Shown: positions 28,055-37,604 of the stretch, in pieces
Layout of the letters: each line of letters begins with the position of its first letter
Position numbering within the stretch: position 1 is the first letter of the stretch
NCBI GenBank assembly: GCA_934254815.1
Contig: CAKQME010000009.1
Coordinates: forward strand, 46,964 to 110,963
Reading direction: 5' to 3'
From: an uncultured Clostridia bacterium
Lineage (GTDB): Bacteria > Bacillota > Clostridia > Christensenellales > Borkfalkiaceae
Length of the DNA: 64,000 nt
Program-made: the position numbers and the translations under genes
The notes under the pieces: model-generated
What the model was told of the DNA's origin: nothing
The model's database searches: none
The model's input: the letters and a program-made list of their open reading frames with translations, nothing else

Positions 28055-28171
28055 ATGAAAAAAACATACTTGAAACCGATTTACGGCATTATAGTTCTTG
28101 ACAGAGACGCATTATGCAACGGTTCTAACGAAACGCCGGAAATTCCGTTGACAAACAGCTTAGACATTTAA
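28055..28171 (+). CDS. 38-aa peptide downstream of the cohesin-like gene
   Basis: AAAGGAG is well placed before the ATG, and the gene is 14 bp after the previous stop, in the same unit. It begins MKKTYLKPIYGIIVL, has no signal peptide and one cysteine. The pattern Y-x-x-P-x3-I recurs in the 40-aa peptide at 41129, which also follows a large surface protein. The function is unknown, and no peptide-modifying enzyme is nearby. Confidence 0.6.
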   Translation: MKKTYLKPIYGIIVLDRDALCNGSNETPEIPLTNSLDI

Positions 28172-28191
28172 CCGCAAATCAAACGAACGAC

Positions 28192-28232
28192 GAAGCGGCG
28201 ACCCGTGAAATAATTTCACGGGTCGCCGCTTC
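28192..28232. terminator. Perfect 19-bp hairpin ending the protease-cohesin unit
   Basis: The arms 28192-28210 and 28214-28232 are perfectly complementary with a 3-nt loop and are GC-rich (GAAGCGGCGACCC...). The T7 run begins 13 bp later (28246), so termination efficiency is uncertain. It lies 20 bp after the peptide stop. Confidence 0.7.
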
Positions 28233-28379
28233 GGCATTTGTCTGAATTTTTTTATTCAGTAAGTTTTTATAAGATTATCTTTCCATGTCGCTTATGTAAA
28301 TGTTAATAACTCCCCTTTCTCGCATAAAATCGCGAGTGTACAACAAATCGAAATTCGCTTAAAATTATCGGTTTATATT

Positions 28380-29543
28380 TTATTTGTTTTCGACATAGAG
28401 TTCGCTCAAAGGCACGTCTTTGGCGGAGTAACCGTTTTCGGCGCATAGCGCAGCCGACGCACCGGTCACCTGCCCCGTTAAGGCGCATACGGGGATAACC
28501 CTCGTTATTTCCCAGCCCGACCCCTCTTCGGCGGAAACTATTCTACCTGCCGCCCACAGATTTTTAAAATTCGGATTATATAACATTCCGTAAGGCAATT
28601 TATAGCGCTCCCCCCTTACCCGCCAATCTCCGCATTCGCCTATTATATCATCGAATTTTTCGTCTTTACTACCCGTAAACGTTTCCGCGCCTACTATACG
28701 CCTTATCGTGCGATAATGCGGCATAGTGGAAATAGACATAACCTCTCTGTCTTCATTCGGTATTTTACTTATTTCGTCAAGTACCGCCGCTCTGCCGTTC
28801 AGCACGAACTCGGTTATATCCTCGGCGGTTACGCCCGTAAAGGACTTCGGCGTGCCGTCGTCTTCGTTTCGCTTACCGGACGCGAAAAACGACTTCCTGA
28901 ATTTATAACAATCATCGCCACGCGCGTAATCGTCAGCGAGTTTTCTGTCGGTATAATGCGCCAATGCGACGAAACTGTTTTTACCTAAAACAGTCGGCAC
29001 GCCCGCCTTATCCATAATTTCCGCGCTGCCCGTCGCGTCTATAACTGCTTTCGCGGGATAGTACATTTTTCCCCCTACGTTTTCCACAACAACGCCGCTG
29101 CAGACGTCGCCGTCCATAACGGGGTATACGGCATAGGAATCGAACAACACTTTAACCCCGTTGCTTATAACGTAATTATCGAGAGCCATAGAAAATTCCG
29201 TAGGAGAATAATGAGTAAGGTATCTACGAGTAACCATATCCCCCTTTTTATTTTTCCATTCGTCGGACAAACTGCCGTACCCGTATTTTACCGAGAGTTT
29301 TATGAGTTCTTCGGCAATACCGAACACCATTTGTTTTCCCTCGCCGTCACACAACGGTTCATAATAGTTGATCAATCCGACCGTTGCAAGTCCGCCCAAA
29401 GCGATTTGTTTTTCAAGCAACAGCGTTTTCGCTCCCTTTCTCGCAGCCGAAACAGCCGCGGCAACGCCCGCTATTCCGCCCCCGACAACTACGACGTCGT
29501 AACTTTCCTTGATTATAAACTGTCTTTTATCTTCGATTTTCAT
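28380..29543 (-). CDS. FAD-dependent oxidoreductase
   Basis: The N-terminal dinucleotide-binding motif is VVVGGGIAGVAAAVSAARKG (near residues 18-37), followed by LLEKQIALGGLATVG. This is the FAD_oxidored type common in carbohydrate loci of gut Clostridia and Bacteroidetes. A second conserved stretch, LWAAGRIVSAEEGSGWEITR, lies near the C-terminus. The electron acceptor and substrate are unknown. AAAGGAG precedes the ATG. It lies 16 bp after the MATE gene and is probably co-transcribed with it. Confidence 0.88.
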   Translation of the reverse strand: MKIEDKRQFIIKESYDVVVVGGGIAGVAAAVSAARKGAKTLLLEKQIALGGLATVGLINYYEPLCDGEGKQMVFGIAEELIKLSVKYGYGSLSDEWKNKKGDMVTRRYLTHYSPTEFSMALDNYVISNGVKVLFDSYAVYPVMDGDVCSGVVVENVGGKMYYPAKAVIDATGSAEIMDKAGVPTVLGKNSFVALAHYTDRKLADDYARGDDCYKFRKSFFASGKRNEDDGTPKSFTGVTAEDITEFVLNGRAAVLDEISKIPNEDREVMSISTMPHYRTIRRIVGAETFTGSKDEKFDDIIGECGDWRVRGERYKLPYGMLYNPNFKNLWAAGRIVSAEEGSGWEITRVIPVCALTGQVTGASAALCAENGYSAKDVPLSELYVENK

Positions 29544-29559
29544 AATTATCTCCTTTTAT

Positions 29560-30897
29560 TTATGCGGCTTGCGCGCCGTTTTCGACCGTTTCGGGATACC
29601 AGTTCTCTTTACGGGCGCGAATATAAAACGCAACCGCCCGTATTGCATAATCGGTGAAGAAACCTATAAACATACCCGTAAACCCTAATCTCGTGAATTT
29701 TACGAGAACGTATGAAAGCGGTATTTTAATTCCCCAAGTGCAGAGAGCGTTCATTACCGCTACGAATTTTATATCTCTACAAGTCTTAAGCGCGCCCTGA
29801 ATACATTGAAACAGCGTAGTAAACGGCACGGTTACGCACATAAGCCGCATCATTCCGACGCTTACTTCGAGTGCATTTAAGTCGGTAACGAAAATTCCGC
29901 AGAAAAATTTTGCGAAAGCAAACACTATTACCGCCAACGCGATCATTATCGCTTCGGAGACATACGTCAATTTATACGCTCCGTCTTTAGCGGCTTTATA
30001 ATCTCTCGCTCCCGCCGCCGCGCCGACGAAAGACACCTCGGTTGTCTCTATGCCCTTAGTGAGCGAATACATTAAATTGAGTATATTGTTTACCGCCTGA
30101 TACCCCGCCAGAGTTACGTCTCCGAGCATAGCCGTCACCGCTTGCATTCCGAGAAATCCGTTCTGAATAAACATCTGCTCTATCATCGACGGTAAACTGA
30201 CGGATATTACGTTTTTACATATTCCGTATTTTATTTTCGGTTCGGAAAAAATTTTCAGTCCGAATTTGCCGACGGTAACCGTAAACAATTTAACCGCCGC
30301 CGAAACCACGGTAGAAATCATAAGCGCGTAAGCCCCGCTCATATAGCCGAAATCGCAAAAAGTAATAAACGTTATGCACAACGCGACGTTTAAGCAATTT
30401 GTGACAAGCGTTACGGCAAACGGTGCTTTTTCGTTTTTTACGCCGCGTAAAATTCCCGATAATATCATATCGAACGCGGTGAACGGAACTATATAACTGA
30501 AAAAAGATAAATAATCGACGGCAATATTTTTCACCGTTTTGAGTTTTTTACCGAACAAGAGCGAAATCATCGCTTTCGAACCGAAACGACAAATAAAAAA
30601 CGCTGCCGCAGAGTATATCGCCCCTATTATCATTCCGTTAAAAGCGATTTTGTTTTTATCGTCGGCGTTACGCGTCATAATGACCGTACAGCCAAGACCT
30701 ATCGACATCGCAAGCGCCTGATAAACGTATATTACGGTATTCGCGATAGATACGCCCGACAATTCCGCCGTTCCGGTTCTTCCGATAATTATTGCGTTTA
30801 TCATTCCTATTACTTTTACAAGGAAACTTTCGGCAACCGACAATACCGCAAACGACACTATGCTCTTTTTAAAATTAGTTTTTTCTCTCATTATCAT
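29560..30897 (-). CDS. MATE family efflux transporter
   Basis: This 445-residue protein has about 12 membrane segments and the MATE pattern (IGRTGTAELSGVSIANT near the N-terminus, then LLQ-type repeat halves such as QAVTAMLGDVTLAGYQAVNNI). These transporters export small organic compounds using Na+ or H+ gradients. The start is ATG at 30897 or 30891, and neither has a clear ribosome binding site. It is divergent from the AraC gene, with a shared box between them. Confidence 0.9.
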   Translation of the reverse strand: MIMREKTNFKKSIVSFAVLSVAESFLVKVIGMINAIIIGRTGTAELSGVSIANTVIYVYQALAMSIGLGCTVIMTRNADDKNKIAFNGMIIGAIYSAAAFFICRFGSKAMISLLFGKKLKTVKNIAVDYLSFFSYIVPFTAFDMILSGILRGVKNEKAPFAVTLVTNCLNVALCITFITFCDFGYMSGAYALMISTVVSAAVKLFTVTVGKFGLKIFSEPKIKYGICKNVISVSLPSMIEQMFIQNGFLGMQAVTAMLGDVTLAGYQAVNNILNLMYSLTKGIETTEVSFVGAAAGARDYKAAKDGAYKLTYVSEAIMIALAVIVFAFAKFFCGIFVTDLNALEVSVGMMRLMCVTVPFTTLFQCIQGALKTCRDIKFVAVMNALCTWGIKIPLSYVLVKFTRLGFTGMFIGFFTDYAIRAVAFYIRARKENWYPETVENGAQAA

Positions 30898-30966
30898 TTT
30901 AATACAACCGTATCTCAGCCGCAGGCGATTGCCATTATCGTTTAATTATGATATAATATAATTAAG

Positions 30967-30980
30967 TTCAAAAAATAAAG
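30967..30980 (-). promoter_or_regulatory. Shared AraC-cluster box, copy 1
   Basis: On the minus strand this reads CTTTATTTTTTGAA. It lies between the divergent MATE and AraC genes. The same 13-bp core recurs at 33261 and 35426 in front of the other units of the cluster. Confidence 0.5.
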
Positions 30981-30988
30981 GTCACTTT

Positions 30989-31816
30989 ATGATTACTTTA
31001 TCCGAATGCAATCCGTTTTTGCGCCAAGCTTTAATCCTTAACGAAGTACTCGAAAGCAAAGAGCCGAGATTGGCTTACGACCACAGAATATTTTACATTC
31101 TCGACGGCGACGGCTATATAATTATAAACGGAGAAAAGCATATGCTTTCCCCCGACTTTCTCATATTCTTCCGCCCCGCCGTAAAATATTTCTTCCGCGG
31201 CAAAATGAAAGTCGCGGTACTCAATTTCGACCTGACCAGACAATGCTCGGACAGGAAAAAATCCATAACGCCGAGTATTGAAAAAGATTTCGACGCAAAC
31301 CGCCTTTTCGACCTGACTTTTCTCGACTGTTCCGAAAGCCCTCTGTTTTTACACGCTCCGCAATTTAAAGATTATTGCGTAGAAATAGTTCATACGTTTA
31401 CGTTGGCAACGGAAGAAAGCGACGCCACATGCTCGGCAATGCTGAAATTTTTACTATCGAAAACTTACGAGACGGCACGCACTTCAACCAATCCGCAAGA
31501 AGCGTTGATTAACGAATTATTACGCTATATCCGCAACAACGCCGCCGACATTATAAACAACGAAGAAATTTCCGCAAAATTCGGTTACAGTCCGATTTAC
31601 CTGTCTTCGCTGCTTAAAAGACTCTACGGAAAAACTCTTCACCAAACCGTGCTTGAAGAAAAAATAAAATTATCCAAACAACTCTTGCTTTCAAGCGGTT
31701 ACAGTATAGAGCAAATCGCCTTATACCTTAACTTTTCTTCTCGTAGCCATTTCTGTACCGTTTTCAGAACGTATACGGGAATAACCCCGCTCGAATACAA
31801 AAATCAAAAGGACTGA
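30989..31816 (+). CDS. AraC-family transcriptional regulator
   Basis: An N-terminal cupin-like sensing region (HRIFYILDGDGYIIINGEKHML) precedes a C-terminal pair of HTH motifs (IINNEEISAKFGYSPIYLSSLLKRLYGKTLHQTV, then SIEQIALYLNFSSRSHFCTVFRTYTGITPLEY). This is the usual layout of sugar-responsive AraC regulators. It sits between the MATE-oxidoreductase pair and the Gfo/Idh gene, and the shared boxes suggest it controls these neighbours. Confidence 0.92.
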   Translation: MITLSECNPFLRQALILNEVLESKEPRLAYDHRIFYILDGDGYIIINGEKHMLSPDFLIFFRPAVKYFFRGKMKVAVLNFDLTRQCSDRKKSITPSIEKDFDANRLFDLTFLDCSESPLFLHAPQFKDYCVEIVHTFTLATEESDATCSAMLKFLLSKTYETARTSTNPQEALINELLRYIRNNAADIINNEEISAKFGYSPIYLSSLLKRLYGKTLHQTVLEEKIKLSKQLLLSSGYSIEQIALYLNFSSRSHFCTVFRTYTGITPLEYKNQKD

Positions 31817-31820
31817 AAGC

Positions 31821-33068
31821 TCAATCTACGTCTAATAACTGCCATTCCGACGGCGGATTGCCGAGATCGGGAACTTCTTTCATAACTCCGCCTTCCATTG
31901 CAGACTCGTGCGCGATAAGCCCCGGAATATTATATCTTGCAACTTGCCAGATATTTGTCGGCGTAAGTTTGTTTTCGGCGACGGCTCTGCAAAAATCGTC
32001 TACCAGAAACTTATGCGTACCGTTATGTCCGTTGGGGTGCAAAGCAAATTCTTCGGGCAATCTCTTTTCGTCCTGTATAGGCGAGCTTTCCCAAAATCCC
32101 TCGGAATCGGCTATTTTTTGTATTGCAGAATCATAGTCGTTGACAATTTCGTTATAAATAGAAGCAGGTTGCAATTCACAGGTAACGTCTTTCATTACGA
32201 CGCTACCCTTTCTGTTTTTATCCCACACGGCAAGGCTGTGTCTCGCAACGGAAAACTCATAACCGCCATCGCTGCCGTAAAATTGAGATATATAAGTTTC
32301 GGGCGACTTCCAGCCGACGCACCTGTTTTCGGATATTCTCACTATACCGCCGTTTGAAAGTTCCAAAAGCATAGTTTCGTTTCCGAACGGATTATCGTAA
32401 TAATTTTCGCCGTTTTTACCGTAAATATCCGTTCTCGGACTACCCGCAAACCCCATAGCGACCAAACGTTTGACGTATACTCCGGGCATAACCGACAACA
32501 CCATTGAAGTAGAATGCGTGGGATAATAAAACGGCGGTATACCGGCATACTTTTTCCAGTCATCGCCGCCCGAACTTTTGAAACTGTCCTCCATATTTCT
32601 TATATCGTGATTATACTGCGCTTCCGCATACACGAATTTACCGAAAGTGCCTTTTTTAAATTCTCTGCGACAAAAAATCGACGGAGCGCGATAATATCCG
32701 GTTTCGCCCATCGAATATATAAGCCCCGTTTTACGAACGGTTTTTTCTATTTCTTTAATTTCGTCGACGCTTATTGCGCAAGGTACGGCACTATAAACGT
32801 GCTTTCCCGCATTTAAAGCTTTTACAACCATTTCCCCGTGCTTGAATCTCTGCGTGAAAATCGCTATACAGTTAATTTTATCCGACGATAAAGCTTCCTC
32901 GAAACTATCTACGACAGAAACACCGAAATTCTTTGAAAATTCTTCTGCTCTGTCTTTCTTTTCGTCGCAAACATACACCTTTTCTACATTCGGGTGATCT
33001 TTAAAAAGCGGAACGAAAAACTTCGAAAATCTTCCGCAGCCTATAATCGCTATAGTTATCTTTTTCAT
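31821..33068 (-). CDS. Gfo/Idh/MocA family oxidoreductase
   Basis: This 415-residue NAD(P)-dependent sugar or polyol oxidoreductase has the Rossmann motif IAIIGCGRFSKFFVP at its start and the family lysine region CAISVDEIKEIEKTVRKTG. The internal ATG at 33068 is chosen because AAAGGAG precedes it. A frame running to 33305 lacks a start signal. Stop codons of this gene and the convergent AraC gene are about 4 bp apart. The substrate is probably a sugar or sugar acid and cannot be specified. Confidence 0.9.
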   Translation of the reverse strand: MKKITIAIIGCGRFSKFFVPLFKDHPNVEKVYVCDEKKDRAEEFSKNFGVSVVDSFEEALSSDKINCIAIFTQRFKHGEMVVKALNAGKHVYSAVPCAISVDEIKEIEKTVRKTGLIYSMGETGYYRAPSIFCRREFKKGTFGKFVYAEAQYNHDIRNMEDSFKSSGGDDWKKYAGIPPFYYPTHSTSMVLSVMPGVYVKRLVAMGFAGSPRTDIYGKNGENYYDNPFGNETMLLELSNGGIVRISENRCVGWKSPETYISQFYGSDGGYEFSVARHSLAVWDKNRKGSVVMKDVTCELQPASIYNEIVNDYDSAIQKIADSEGFWESSPIQDEKRLPEEFALHPNGHNGTHKFLVDDFCRAVAENKLTPTNIWQVARYNIPGLIAHESAMEGGVMKEVPDLGNPPSEWQLLDVD

Positions 33069-33260
33069 ATTTAAAACTCCTTTAAGTTTTCTTATTTCCG
33101 ATAACGTTATACGTCTTGCAAAAACAACTTTTCGCATTACTTCCGCAAACAACAGACGTTCGTTGAAATAAGTTGCGAAAAAGTCATTATAAGCAAATTT
33201 CTTCATTTCTATTATAAGACTTAAAATGAGTTTTTTACAACAATATATTAAACAAAAAAG

Positions 33261-33274
33261 TTCAAAAAATAAAT
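33261..33274 (-). promoter_or_regulatory. Shared AraC-cluster box, copy 2
   Basis: It reads ATTTATTTTTTGAA on the minus strand, about 195 bp upstream of the Gfo/Idh start, and overlaps the stop codon of the propeller gene. Confidence 0.45.
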
Positions 33275-35325
33275 ATATTGATAAGACCGCCGAAACCGTC
33301 GGCAATCAGTATTTTACCGTTTACTTCCGCAGCGAACTCAGGATGTCCGTCTACTTTAAAGCCCCTGATAAACTTCGGTTTTTCGGGGTTTTCCACGTCT
33401 ATGATTTCCACCGTACTTCTAACCCTGTTTAAAACTACTAATTTATCTCTGCACACAAAAGGCAAGCCTTTTAACCGAGCGCAATCTACGGCTATCGGGT
33501 CTGCGCCGCCCGCCGTCGTCGACTTTATAAAATAGTAGTTTCCGTTGCGCAAAACTATAATTCCGCCGCGATATCCGCACGCTCCTTCCTCGAACGGACA
33601 AATAGTTAAATTCAGATTGTCAGGCGCTTCTTTCAATCCTCTCTCCGACACCGCGAACGTCCGGGGTCCTCCCGATAACGGAACAGCCAGCAATTTATCT
33701 CCGACAAGAGTTCTCGATAAATGCCGATAGTACAACATACCGATATCGCGCAATTCACCGACGGAACCGACTAAAACCTTTCCGTCGTCAGATTTACAGA
33801 TTTTTATTGCGCCTACGCTTTTACTTCCGACCAAAACGCCTATATACTCTCCGCAACAAATCAACTCCCTAACGGGTTTTGCCGTACCAAAATAAAACCG
33901 CGCGAATTCACGCATATCGTCGGGGGCGTATACCGCAACGCCGTTACTTCCCTCCGCGCAAACAATTAAATCATTATACGCGATTACGTCGCAACAATAG
34001 CCGACGATTTTTCGTTTATTCAATATTTTTCCGTTTAAATCTAACGTTATTATTCCGTCGTTACCACACGCGCAATATATTTTATCTTTAAAACTCGCAA
34101 ACGAATGGACATTTCCGTCATAAAAACGCTCATCTTTGATTTCGCGATTGACTTTCGGCAAGTTATTTATCGCGTTACAATAAGGCAAAACAAGTTTTCC
34201 GTTATTTTCGGTTTTTAAAACGAAAACTTCGTCGCCGCCGACAACGCAATTTTTGCCGTTTACTATCGACATACCGGTAACGGAACCGCATTGAATCTGT
34301 ATCGACGGCGGGGTCTGATACTGTCGCGCGTTACAAGCAAGTTTAAAATTACGAGTAAAACGCGGCGCGGTTAAATCAGCCAAATCGATTTCGAACAAAC
34401 CGTTCATAGAATCGGTGTACCAACACTTACCGTTTCCGACAAACACCCGCCACGAATCGACGCCGCCGAACATAGGCGGAGCAACTATCTCGGATATAAA
34501 TTCGGGATTTTCGATATCGGTTATATCGGTTACGGTAACTCTATGCCCGGCGCCGTATCCCTCGGCAATCATCTCGGCGGTAACGTAAGAATAATCCTGA
34601 TATCTCCGTCTGTTTATTAATTTTGAAGAATGATGTCCCGACGCGGTAAGGCATATAACCCTGCCGCCGGGATGAGCAGCGTCGGGCAAAGTTTTATATA
34701 CGCATACCCCGTCGGCAAACCCGTCAACGGAAAAATGTGAAATTGATTTACCGAAATTATCGGCGGAGATATCTGTTATGCAGACCTGACGGTTTATCCA
34801 ATCGCCCGTCAACGCAAATTTATCGTATAACCATACCGACTGCGCTTCTCCGCATAAAAAATCACCAATACGCAATGGATTATACGGATTGCGGACATCA
34901 TAAATCTCGCACCCCATATGCCTGTTCGTGACGGCGAGCAAACCGTCGGCTGAACACACTCCCGTAGCAAGTTCGAGCGTATCCATACGATATGCGATTA
35001 TCGGATTGTTTATATCGGTTAAATCAATTATAAACAAACCGTCCGCCCGTGCAGAAACGTAAGCAAAATTACCCGACACAGATATTTGCCTCGAATCACC
35101 CAAGCCGTCCAATTCGGATAGCAATATTAAGGTGCTGCCGATTTTATATACGCATAATTTCCCCGTACCGACCGCAACGAGATATTCGCCCGATTGATTC
35201 GTCAAACAAGCGCAATCCATCGCTCCGACCAATTTAACTCCGGCAGATACCTCATAAAGTTCGCCGAACGGCGACTTTTCCGGAACAAGTATTTCGGAAG
35301 AATTATTTCCGTTTAACAAAGACAT
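33262..35325 (-). CDS. LVIVD-repeat beta-propeller-like protein
   Basis: This 687-residue protein has repeats of the LVIVD type (YVSARADGLFIIDLTDINNPIIAY, then RHMGCEIYDVRNPYNPLRIG, then VTDITDIENPEFISE), which form beta-propellers. No signal peptide follows the chosen start at 35325. A frame to 35475 adds a hydrophobic stretch but no ribosome binding site; the start here rests on the natural MSLLNG beginning. The enzymatic function, if any, is unknown. It is upstream of the Gfo/Idh gene on the same strand. Confidence 0.7.
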   Translation of the reverse strand: MSLLNGNNSSEILVPEKSPFGELYEVSAGVKLVGAMDCACLTNQSGEYLVAVGTGKLCVYKIGSTLILLSELDGLGDSRQISVSGNFAYVSARADGLFIIDLTDINNPIIAYRMDTLELATGVCSADGLLAVTNRHMGCEIYDVRNPYNPLRIGDFLCGEAQSVWLYDKFALTGDWINRQVCITDISADNFGKSISHFSVDGFADGVCVYKTLPDAAHPGGRVICLTASGHHSSKLINRRRYQDYSYVTAEMIAEGYGAGHRVTVTDITDIENPEFISEIVAPPMFGGVDSWRVFVGNGKCWYTDSMNGLFEIDLADLTAPRFTRNFKLACNARQYQTPPSIQIQCGSVTGMSIVNGKNCVVGGDEVFVLKTENNGKLVLPYCNAINNLPKVNREIKDERFYDGNVHSFASFKDKIYCACGNDGIITLDLNGKILNKRKIVGYCCDVIAYNDLIVCAEGSNGVAVYAPDDMREFARFYFGTAKPVRELICCGEYIGVLVGSKSVGAIKICKSDDGKVLVGSVGELRDIGMLYYRHLSRTLVGDKLLAVPLSGGPRTFAVSERGLKEAPDNLNLTICPFEEGACGYRGGIIVLRNGNYYFIKSTTAGGADPIAVDCARLKGLPFVCRDKLVVLNRVRSTVEIIDVENPEKPKFIRGFKVDGHPEFAAEVNGKILIADGFGGLINIFIF

Positions 35326-35425
35326 ATTTAACACTCCATGGCGGATAAAATTTACCAGAATAAATACTTTAATTAAAGTATATAGCTTAAAATAAATTAT
35401 AACAAGTATATAATAAACACGAAAA

Positions 35426-35439
35426 TTCAAAAAATAAAG
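35426..35439 (-). promoter_or_regulatory. Shared AraC-cluster box, copy 3
   Basis: It reads CTTTATTTTTTGAA on the minus strand, 100 bp upstream of the propeller gene start. Confidence 0.45.
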
Positions 35440-35775
35440 ATATTTCACTCGATACGATTCAACTAAATCCACCATTAAATGACTACTGCGATTTTGACGA
35501 CCGCTTCTGTCAAATCCGACTTTAACGCATGTAACTTAATTACGAGATGGTTTATCAAATACTCCGAAATAATTTTTACCGGACTTTGTATTCGATTTCT
35601 AAATCGAGCATATCATAAGAGCCGTCTTTTTTGCCATTTTCGGCAAGTGGAGAAGAAGCACCGAGAAAATTTATATTCTTTTTATTTAACGGCTATAAGC
35701 ACGAAAGTCAACGAAAACTCAACCTTGACAGAAAAAAATATTTATCAGGCTTTAACTCTTTCTACCTACAGTAAC

Positions 35776-35875
35776 GCCGAAATAATCATTAGAAAAGAAA
35801 AATACGAACTCCGATTTTGTTTCGGTGTTCGTATTTTTCCCCTGTGGCGGACCGTTAGAAACGTAAATCGAATTC
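35776..35875 (+). repeat. 100-bp dispersed repeat with hairpin, copy 1
   Basis: It is nearly identical to 61231-61330. It starts GCCGAAATA, contains a long hairpin (AAAAATACGAAC and GTTCGTATTTTT around an inner CCGA/TCGG pairing) and ends CGTAAATCGAATTC. It lies at the left edge of the DpnI island. The open frame that covers it looks non-coding. Confidence 0.85.
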
Positions 35876-35957
35876 TAATTTCTAACTTTGAACTTTTTAT
35901 TAAGTTCATATTTATCTATTAACTCATTTACGTTGTTAGCTATTGAAAATCAAAATA

Positions 35958-36119
35958 TTACGGTATTTCAAAAGGAATTTCCTGCATTAAATCAATCGAT
36001 TTATTTTGTTTAATCTTATGGACTTCATTTTTCAAATTCTTCTTTGTCATAACATAAGTGACTATAAATCCGATAATTGTTATTACTCCGCTAATTAAAG
36101 CACCGGAGTTTTCAGCCAA
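35958..36119 (-). CDS. Small membrane protein, 53 aa, possibly truncated
   Basis: From a TTG at 36119 the frame reads MAENSGALISGVITIIGFIV, one membrane segment, and then a charged tail (TKKNLKNEVHKIKQNK). The frame is open a further nine codons upstream, to a stop. Proteins of this form often have a longer C-terminal region, so this may be a remnant. It is on the same strand as the DpnI cassette. Confidence 0.4.
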   Translation of the reverse strand: MAENSGALISGVITIIGFIVTYVMTKKNLKNEVHKIKQNKSIDLMQEIPFEIP

Positions 36120-36164
36120 AATATGAGTTTCACCATTCCATTTTTATAGGCCTGTTGGGTCTTT

Positions 36165-36819
36165 TTATTTCTTAAACACAAACAAATACTCGTGGGCGAG
36201 TAAAAGAAAATTAAATTTTATACTGTTTGTTTTCCAATAGCCCGTGGCTTTGCAGTTGTGTTGTTCCTTGATTATAATTTCTTTCGTTTTGAACCCTGCC
36301 ATTTCAAAAATACGCATCGTCTCAAATGCCAGCGGCTGAACCATACCTTTTTTGCGCGTATCTCCCATAAGTATAGCGCAAAACTTATCCTTTTTGAGTA
36401 CCCTATAGCATTCTTTCGCAACCTTGCCGATTTCAAATAAGAAATCTTTCATCGGCATGAGCGACATATCGCCGTCAATATCTTCGCTATAGTGGATAAT
36501 ATCGGCATAAGGCGGGTGTGTGCAGATAAGGTCAATCGAATTATCGGCAATGGACAAAAGATTACGCGCATCGCCTTGTATAATATTTATCGTCGGATTA
36601 AATTCACACTCGAAATTTAATTTGCTTTTCGTGATTTCAAGCGCGTTAGGGTTAATATCGACACCGATAAGACTTCTGTTTGTCAGTTTAGCCTCAACTG
36701 CAGTAGTGCCGCCACCGACAAACTGATCCAAAACGGTATCACCCTCTTTTGAATAACGCAAAATAATATTTCTCGGAATATACGGCGACCAATTTCCACA
36801 GTTTTATAGAATCATACAT
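36165..36819 (-). pseudogene. DNA methyltransferase (N6/N4 type), apparently frameshifted near its start
   Basis: The frame encodes motif I (LDQFVGGGTTAVEA), the acidic VDINPNAL and the catalytic THPPYADIIHYS motif, then RVLKKDKFCAILMGDTRKKG and an HNCKATGYWKTNS stretch, so the core looks complete. The usual N-terminal GNWSPYIPRN segment is present in frame, but it is preceded by a stop at 36804-36806 and has no good start. An ATG at 36819 begins MYDSIK in another frame, and losing one A from the run at 36804-36807 would join the two. A TTG at 36761 is the only in-frame start. It follows the DpnI gene. Confidence 0.75.
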
Positions 36820-36833
36820 AACGTTCTATATGC

Positions 36834-37604
36834 TTATTTTAGTTTTCTATAATGCCCTCGATTATCAACAAATTCAATAATGCCTTTATCTCTTAAAAGC
36901 TGAAGCTGTTGACGGATTTTATCTTTAATATTTTTATTTTGAGGGTGGATATTTTTCAGTAAGCCCTCAAAAAAATAAATATCTGCCGAAGAAAACTCAT
37001 CATTTGGTATCGTATTGACGCAATTCAACACATCAAAAAGCCAGCCTCTTTTCTCTATGTTATCAATGTTAAGACGACTTGCCTTTTGATATTCGCTCAA
37101 TACTAATTCAGGTGAAACAATTTCGCCATTAGTAATAATTTTTATTTTTCCTTGCGAAGGGATTTGTCCATATAAAATATTACTTCCAACCCAACCTGCA
37201 CGACGTGCAGTTTCAGTAAGGGGCTTACGTTTTTCAATAATATTTGGCGTGAAAAAATATTTAGGTACAACGACGAGGTTTCTAACCCCATAGTCGGCAT
37301 ACTGTAATACAAACAAGTCTGGGTTAGTTTTACTATTCACTCTATCAATTGCTGTTGCATAGGCTCCGTCAACTATCTTATTTTCTATTTTTTTACCACT
37401 ACTTTTTAATTCGTATTGTTCCTTACATTTTTCACAATAAAAATCCGCGACAGGTTTGTTGTTTTCAAATTTTTTTAGCACTATATTCCCACAACAAGGA
37501 CAATACATATTCTCCGACATCCAACTTTCGCTCAATATGCGAATTGCCTGGGAATTGCTTTTATATCGCAAGACAAGATTCCTATTAAAATTCAAGCTAT
37601 TCAA
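36834..37604 (-). CDS. dpnC: DpnI-type restriction endonuclease for adenine-methylated GATC
   Basis: This is a clear homologue of DpnI, which cuts DNA methylated at the adenine of GATC. The 256-residue length matches. The N-terminal catalytic domain carries a zinc cluster (C35, C38, C57, C60) and the PD-(D/E)XK residues Asp54, Glu65 and Lys67 in PVADFYC and YELK. A conserved RKPLTETARRAGWVGSNI stretch follows. The C-terminal winged-helix domain (IKDKIRQQLQLLRDKGIIEF) binds methylated DNA in the model enzyme. The TTG start overlaps the previous stop as TTGA. The host must lack Dam-type methylation. Confidence 0.96.
   Translation of the reverse strand: MNSLNFNRNLVLRYKSNSQAIRILSESWMSENMYCPCCGNIVLKKFENNKPVADFYCEKCKEQYELKSSGKKIENKIVDGAYATAIDRVNSKTNPDLFVLQYADYGVRNLVVVPKYFFTPNIIEKRKPLTETARRAGWVGSNILYGQIPSQGKIKIITNGEIVSPELVLSEYQKASRLNIDNIEKRGWLFDVLNCVNTIPNDEFSSADIYFFEGLLKNIHPQNKNIKDKIRQQLQLLRDKGIIEFVDNRGHYRKLK

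Noticed and set aside
28055..28171. Ribosomally made modified peptide (RiPP) precursor
   Set aside because: No radical SAM, LanM/LanC, cyclodehydratase or peptidase-transporter gene is nearby, and there is only one cysteine.
35479..35922. 147-aa plus-strand frame
   Set aside because: No ribosome binding site and no domain. Its end is the dispersed 100-bp hairpin repeat read through, and the same residues reappear at the other copy.
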